Shown here one piece after another: positions 14,722-17,970 of a stretch of 17,970 nt of DNA. Both the position numbers and the translations under genes were made by a program. This stretch comes from a bacterium (lineage in GTDB: Bacteria > Babelota > Babeliae > Babelales > GCA-2401785): the NCBI GenBank assembly GCA_030629865.1, contig DAOVOC010000006.1:1-17970 (forward strand), read 5' to 3'. Within the stretch, counting starts at the first letter, position 1. The number at the start of each line of letters is the position of its first letter. The notes beneath the pieces are model-generated. The model made no database searches, was not told the DNA's origin, and saw nothing but the letters and a program-made list of their open reading frames with translations.

Positions 14722-16903
14722 GCAAATTTCTGGCACCATAGAACATTTTGTTTATCGTAATGATGAAAATGAATTTGCCATTTTTCATATAAAGCAAAGT
14801 GCTCGCAAAAAAATTACCGTAACAGGGATAGTTCCTGGGTTATGTGTTGGTGAATTCGCTAACTTTTCTGGTATATGGGAACACCACAGTAAATTTGGTT
14901 TACAATTTAAAGTTGAAACATTTGAACGCCAGCTGCCAACAGACGAAGTTGGCATAGAAAAATATTTGAGCTCTGGGCTTATCAGCGGGATAGGCCCAGA
15001 AATGGGCAAAAGACTTGTTGGAAAATTTGGCTATCGCACACTCGAAGTAATCGATAAGCAGCCGCACAGACTACTTGAAGTCTCTGGAATAGGACCGCAT
15101 AGAGCAGAAAAGATTGGCCAAGCATGGCAAAGCCAAAAAGAAATTTCACGCGTTATGGTCTTCCTACGCTCAAAAGACATCCCTGTCTCTTTGGCTGGAA
15201 AAATTTTTAAACAATATGGCCAAGAAGCAATTGAAAAAATTACTCAAAATCCATACAGGCTCTCAGAAGACTTATGGGGCGTCGGCTTTAAAACAGCAGA
15301 TTTGTTAGCACTCAAATTAGGACTCGACAAACTCGCTCCACACAGACTTCGCGCAGCGGCCCTTCATGCTCTTAAAGCTGCAATGAATAAAGGGCACCTC
15401 TATCTTGCTAAATCAGAAACACAAAATCTTACTCAAGAATTACTCCAAATCGAAGAAGAAAACAGATCCCTTATAGAAAATACAATTGATGATCTTATAC
15501 TCGACGACAAATTAAAAGCTGTAGAACATAACAAGCAAACATTTCTTGCATTGCCACAATGTTTTTGGACCGAAAAAAATATCGCAACAAAAATAAAAAC
15601 TCTGCAAAAATATCCTCCTAAAAAACAATTTGATCTTGATGCGGCATATGCTTCGCTAAGAAACAAATCAAACAAACACACTGTAAGGCTTAGCGAAACA
15701 CAACAGCGCGGGATTATGACCATTTTACAGAGCAAAACAACCATTATTACCGGTGGCCCAGGCACAGGTAAAACAACATTGGTCAAATCGCTGCTGGATA
15801 TTCTTGAATCAGAAAAAATTACAACACGCCTTGCAGCTCCAACGGGACGTGCTGCAAAAAGAATTTTAGAAGGAACAGGAAAACACGCCGAAACAATTCA
15901 TCGTCTTCTTGAGTTCAGCCCACAGAGCATGCGGTTTGAGCGCAATGAAAAAAATACGCTTGAACTAGATGTTCTTGTTGTGGACGAAACATCGATGATA
16001 GATGTATTTCTTGCAAATTCCCTGCTCAAAGCACTGCCACTCCATGCTCGGCTTGTTTTGATCGGCGATATCGATCAACTTCCATCTGTTGGTCCAGGAA
16101 ATGTTTTAAAAGATCTAATCAATTCTAAAACAATAGAAACAGTAAGACTTTTAGAGATTTTTAGGCAAGCCCAGGGAAGTTTAATTGTACAAAATGCACA
16201 CAAAATTAATCGTGGAGAATTTCCACATTCAACTAATTCTGCAACAACGGACTTTATTTTTATTTCACAGTCAGACACAGAAAAAATTCCAGGGATATTG
16301 AAAGCAATTCACGATCGACTTCTCCCTAAAAAGAAAATCAAAACTGAAAATTCAATTTTGCTCACTCCTATGCATCGTGGAAACGCTGGTGCACAGCATC
16401 TTAACCATGTTCTTCAAAATCTTCTAAATCCTCTTGAAGAAGGCTCCAAACAAACGTTGCAACGCATGGGCCAAGAATATCGAGTAGGCGACCGTGTTAT
16501 GCAAATTCGCAACAATTATGACAAGTTTGTCTTTAACGGAGACATGGGCATTATAAAAGAAATAAAAGGGGAAGCCTCCGAAATGCACGTTCAATTCGGC
16601 ATAAAGCTTCATGTTTACGAAAGTGCAGAACTTGACGAACTTGTCTTGTCGTATGCTACTTCTATTCACAAAAGCCAAGGATCTGAATTTGATGCTGTTA
16701 TAATTCCTATTTTTTGCCAACATTACGTCATGCTGCAGCGCAATTTGCTCTACACAGCCGTCACAAGAGCAAAAAAGCTTTGTGTCCTTATTGGAGAACC
16801 ACGCGCCATCGCTATGGCTGTAAAAAATGACAAGCAACAGCATAGACAAACATTTCTTATCGAAGCACTTACCGAAGATTTTTTCCTGTCGCCAAATCTC
16901 TAA
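14693..16903 (+). CDS. recD2: RecD2 family 5'-3' DNA helicase
   Basis: A 736-residue superfamily 1B helicase of full RecD2 length. An N-terminal OB-like domain (about 10-80) and helix-hairpin-helix units (about 95-210, including GIGPEMGKRL and GIGPHRAEK) precede the motor. Helicase motifs are Walker A GGPGTGKT (354-361), APTGRAAKR (382-390), Walker B DETS (431-434), GDIDQLPSVG (458-467), the SYATSIHKSQGSEFD segment (653-667) and YTAVTRAKK (687-695). The N-terminal domains distinguish RecD2 from the RecD subunit of RecBCD; RecD2 acts without RecBC in repair and replication-fork upkeep. It starts inside the preceding secreted-protein gene, with AGG about five bases before the ATG. Its 3' end overlaps the convergent tsaC by 35 bp. 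Confidence 0.96.
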   Translation: MEKQQTKKLEQISGTIEHFVYRNDENEFAIFHIKQSARKKITVTGIVPGLCVGEFANFSGIWEHHSKFGLQFKVETFERQLPTDEVGIEKYLSSGLISGIGPEMGKRLVGKFGYRTLEVIDKQPHRLLEVSGIGPHRAEKIGQAWQSQKEISRVMVFLRSKDIPVSLAGKIFKQYGQEAIEKITQNPYRLSEDLWGVGFKTADLLALKLGLDKLAPHRLRAAALHALKAAMNKGHLYLAKSETQNLTQELLQIEEENRSLIENTIDDLILDDKLKAVEHNKQTFLALPQCFWTEKNIATKIKTLQKYPPKKQFDLDAAYASLRNKSNKHTVRLSETQQRGIMTILQSKTTIITGGPGTGKTTLVKSLLDILESEKITTRLAAPTGRAAKRILEGTGKHAETIHRLLEFSPQSMRFERNEKNTLELDVLVVDETSMIDVFLANSLLKALPLHARLVLIGDIDQLPSVGPGNVLKDLINSKTIETVRLLEIFRQAQGSLIVQNAHKINRGEFPHSTNSATTDFIFISQSDTEKIPGILKAIHDRLLPKKKIKTENSILLTPMHRGNAGAQHLNHVLQNLLNPLEEGSKQTLQRMGQEYRVGDRVMQIRNNYDKFVFNGDMGIIKEIKGEASEMHVQFGIKLHVYESAELDELVLSYATSIHKSQGSEFDAVIIPIFCQHYVMLQRNLLYTAVTRAKKLCVLIGEPRAIAMAVKNDKQQHRQTFLIEALTEDFFLSPNL

Positions 16904-17414
16904 TCGTTGAAGGGCCACGAGCCTGCCCAATTTCACCTTCAACAACAAAATCTACAAAAACGGCCAACTGCTCTTTCACTTCTTTGGCACTTTTGCAAGG
17001 AGGTTCACCGTGAATATTGGCGCTAGTAGAAACAATCGGGGTATTAAACTCTGCGCAAAGGCCTCTCGCAATTTCGTGATTAGGCACACGAAGAGCAACC
17101 TTTCCTAAATCTCCCTTAATCCAGGTTGGAACAATGGCACTCGCAGGAAAAAGCCAGGTAGTGTGCCCTGGCCAACTTTTTTTAACAATCTCTTTTTGCT
17201 CACTGGAAACATCTTTTACAAACGGCTCCACTTGGCGCCAGTGCGCAGCAATCAAAATCATCCCCTTATCAAGAGAGCGCTTTTTGATGGTGGCAATTCG
17301 CCTTACCGCACTTTCATTAAAAGGATCACACCCAAGGCCGAACATACCCTCTGTTGGATAGGCGATAACACCGCCTCTTTGTAAAACAGTAACTGCTTCT
17401 TCGAGATTGTCCAT
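16869..17414 (-). CDS. tsaC: Threonylcarbamoyl-AMP synthase, TsaC type
   Basis: A 181-residue YrdC-domain protein, the short TsaC form without the extra Sua5 domain. It makes threonylcarbamoyl-AMP from threonine, bicarbonate and ATP, the first step of the t6A37 modification in tRNAs reading ANN codons. Visible motifs are VIAYPTEGMFGLGCDP (16-31), KKRSLDKGMILI (44-55) for nucleotide and substrate binding, WPGHTTW (81-87, with His where Pro is usual) and STSAN (129-133). The end, GPSTIRDLATGKNLR, matches the E. coli protein well. It starts 4 bp after ruvA and probably shares its transcript. The other t6A genes (tsaB, tsaD, tsaE) are not in this window. Confidence 0.95.
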   Translation of the reverse strand: MDNLEEAVTVLQRGGVIAYPTEGMFGLGCDPFNESAVRRIATIKKRSLDKGMILIAAHWRQVEPFVKDVSSEQKEIVKKSWPGHTTWLFPASAIVPTWIKGDLGKVALRVPNHEIARGLCAEFNTPIVSTSANIHGEPPCKSAKEVKEQLAVFVDFVVEGEIGQARGPSTIRDLATGKNLR

Positions 17415-17418
17415 TGTG

Positions 17419-17970
17419 CTACAAGCCCTTCATTTTAGAAAGATACGCCAAAGCGCCACGCATTACCTGATCAAATGATGCCGCACCATGTGCTGTTGCA
17501 GTACGAATAGCCTCAGATGATTCTTGAATCGAATAACCAAGCGAAGAAAGCGCCTGAGAAACATCATGTAAATGCATTGCTTCACTTGCACCCTTTTGGC
17601 ACACAACGTCACCAAGTGTTGCTAATAACTTAGATGCCTTTTCTTGTAGTTCTGTTACCAATTGTTTTGCTTTTTTTGCACCAATGCCATTCAAATTGCT
17701 CAGCTCACGTTCTTGCCCCAAAGACAAAACCTGCAAACAATCTTTTGCATTAATTTGAGATAAAATTTGTAGTGCAATTTGAGGACCAATTTTATGGCAA
17801 TCTATGAGCATTAAAAATAACTTCCGCTCAACAGTATCTTTGAAACCAAACAGCGAAGGTCCGCGATCCTGATTCCAATGCAAATGACAAAAAACGGTTA
17901 GTTCATCATCCAAAATATATTCTTGTGGCCGCGGCGCTAAAAGAGCAATCCCAAATGCCCCAGCCTTGAG
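17419..17970 (-). CDS. ruvA: Holliday junction branch-migration protein RuvA (5' end cut by window)
   Basis: RuvA binds four-way junctions and loads the RuvB motor. The frame is open through the right edge, so the first few residues (roughly 15-25, judging from family length) are outside the window; 183 residues remain. The OB fold is present from LKAGAFGIALL to LFGF, then helix-hairpin-helix repeats including HKIGPQIALQILS and LNGIGAKKAKQLVTEL, and the C-terminal RuvB-binding helical domain (DVSQALSSLGYS to the end). The TTG at 17913 lies inside the OB domain and is not the true start. RuvC and RuvB are not seen here. The tsaC gene follows at 4 bp. Confidence 0.95.
   Translation of the reverse strand, partial: LKAGAFGIALLAPRPQEYILDDELTVFCHLHWNQDRGPSLFGFKDTVERKLFLMLIDCHKIGPQIALQILSQINAKDCLQVLSLGQERELSNLNGIGAKKAKQLVTELQEKASKLLATLGDVVCQKGASEAMHLHDVSQALSSLGYSIQESSEAIRTATAHGAASFDQVMRGALAYLSKMKGL

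Noticed and set aside
17419..17913. ruvA as a complete gene starting at 17913
   Set aside because: That codon is a TTG inside the OB domain, and the frame continues with RuvA-like sequence to the window edge.
1..17970. tRNA, rRNA, prophage, toxin-antitoxin or defence modules
   Set aside because: I looked on both strands and saw no tRNA cloverleaf, rRNA core sequence, phage genes, or paired small toxin-antitoxin genes.

Overview
The window (about 18 kb, AT-rich) looks like a chromosomal segment of a reduced, probably host-associated bacterium with a double membrane. Pointers are a signal-peptide protein ending like an outer-membrane beta-barrel, several small secreted proteins without recognisable family, a eukaryote/virus-type deoxynucleoside kinase, a secreted lipase-like hydrolase and a scattered F-type ATP synthase operon. 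The style of these genes resembles Dependentiae (TM6), but no marker here fixes the phylum; that placement is inference.

Left part. Bases 1-301 hold no convincing gene, only three inverted repeats, one of which (16-102) is a long perfect stem with a T tract. Reading leftwards from about 5.8 kb are two minus-strand groups. The first is an acidic coiled protein with a Cys-rich tail (5134-5793), overlapped by a single-cluster ferredoxin (4947-5177). The second is a tight three-gene unit: acyl-CoA synthetase (3265-4851), CNNM/CBS/CorC membrane protein (1973-3241) and an exported alpha/beta hydrolase (302-1969). A promoter-like site sits in front of the second group.

Middle. A divergent plus-strand small heat-shock gene (5992-6470) has its good ribosome binding site and ATG in a different frame from the body of the protein; the two are separated by a run of seven A's. 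It ends in a clear terminator. Next come an unknown secreted helical protein (6591-7382, minus) and an IS200-type element (about 7566-8093) with a hairpin at each end, lying directly behind atpA.

ATP synthase. atpE, two b-type subunits, atpH and atpA (11438 down to 8110, minus) follow a near-consensus promoter. Subunits a, gamma, beta and epsilon are not in the window, so the operon is split. The c subunit carries residues at the positions used for Na+ binding in Na+-type rings. Upstream on the same strand is the deoxynucleoside kinase (11545-12315).

Right part. A plus-strand unit runs from a TTG-started beta-barrel-like protein (12544-14028) through a small secreted protein (14068-14721) into recD2 (14693-16903). 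It meets tsaC and a 5'-truncated ruvA (minus, running off the right edge) tail to tail, with a 35-bp overlap between the recD2 and tsaC coding ends. No tRNA, rRNA, CRISPR array or phage module was seen.
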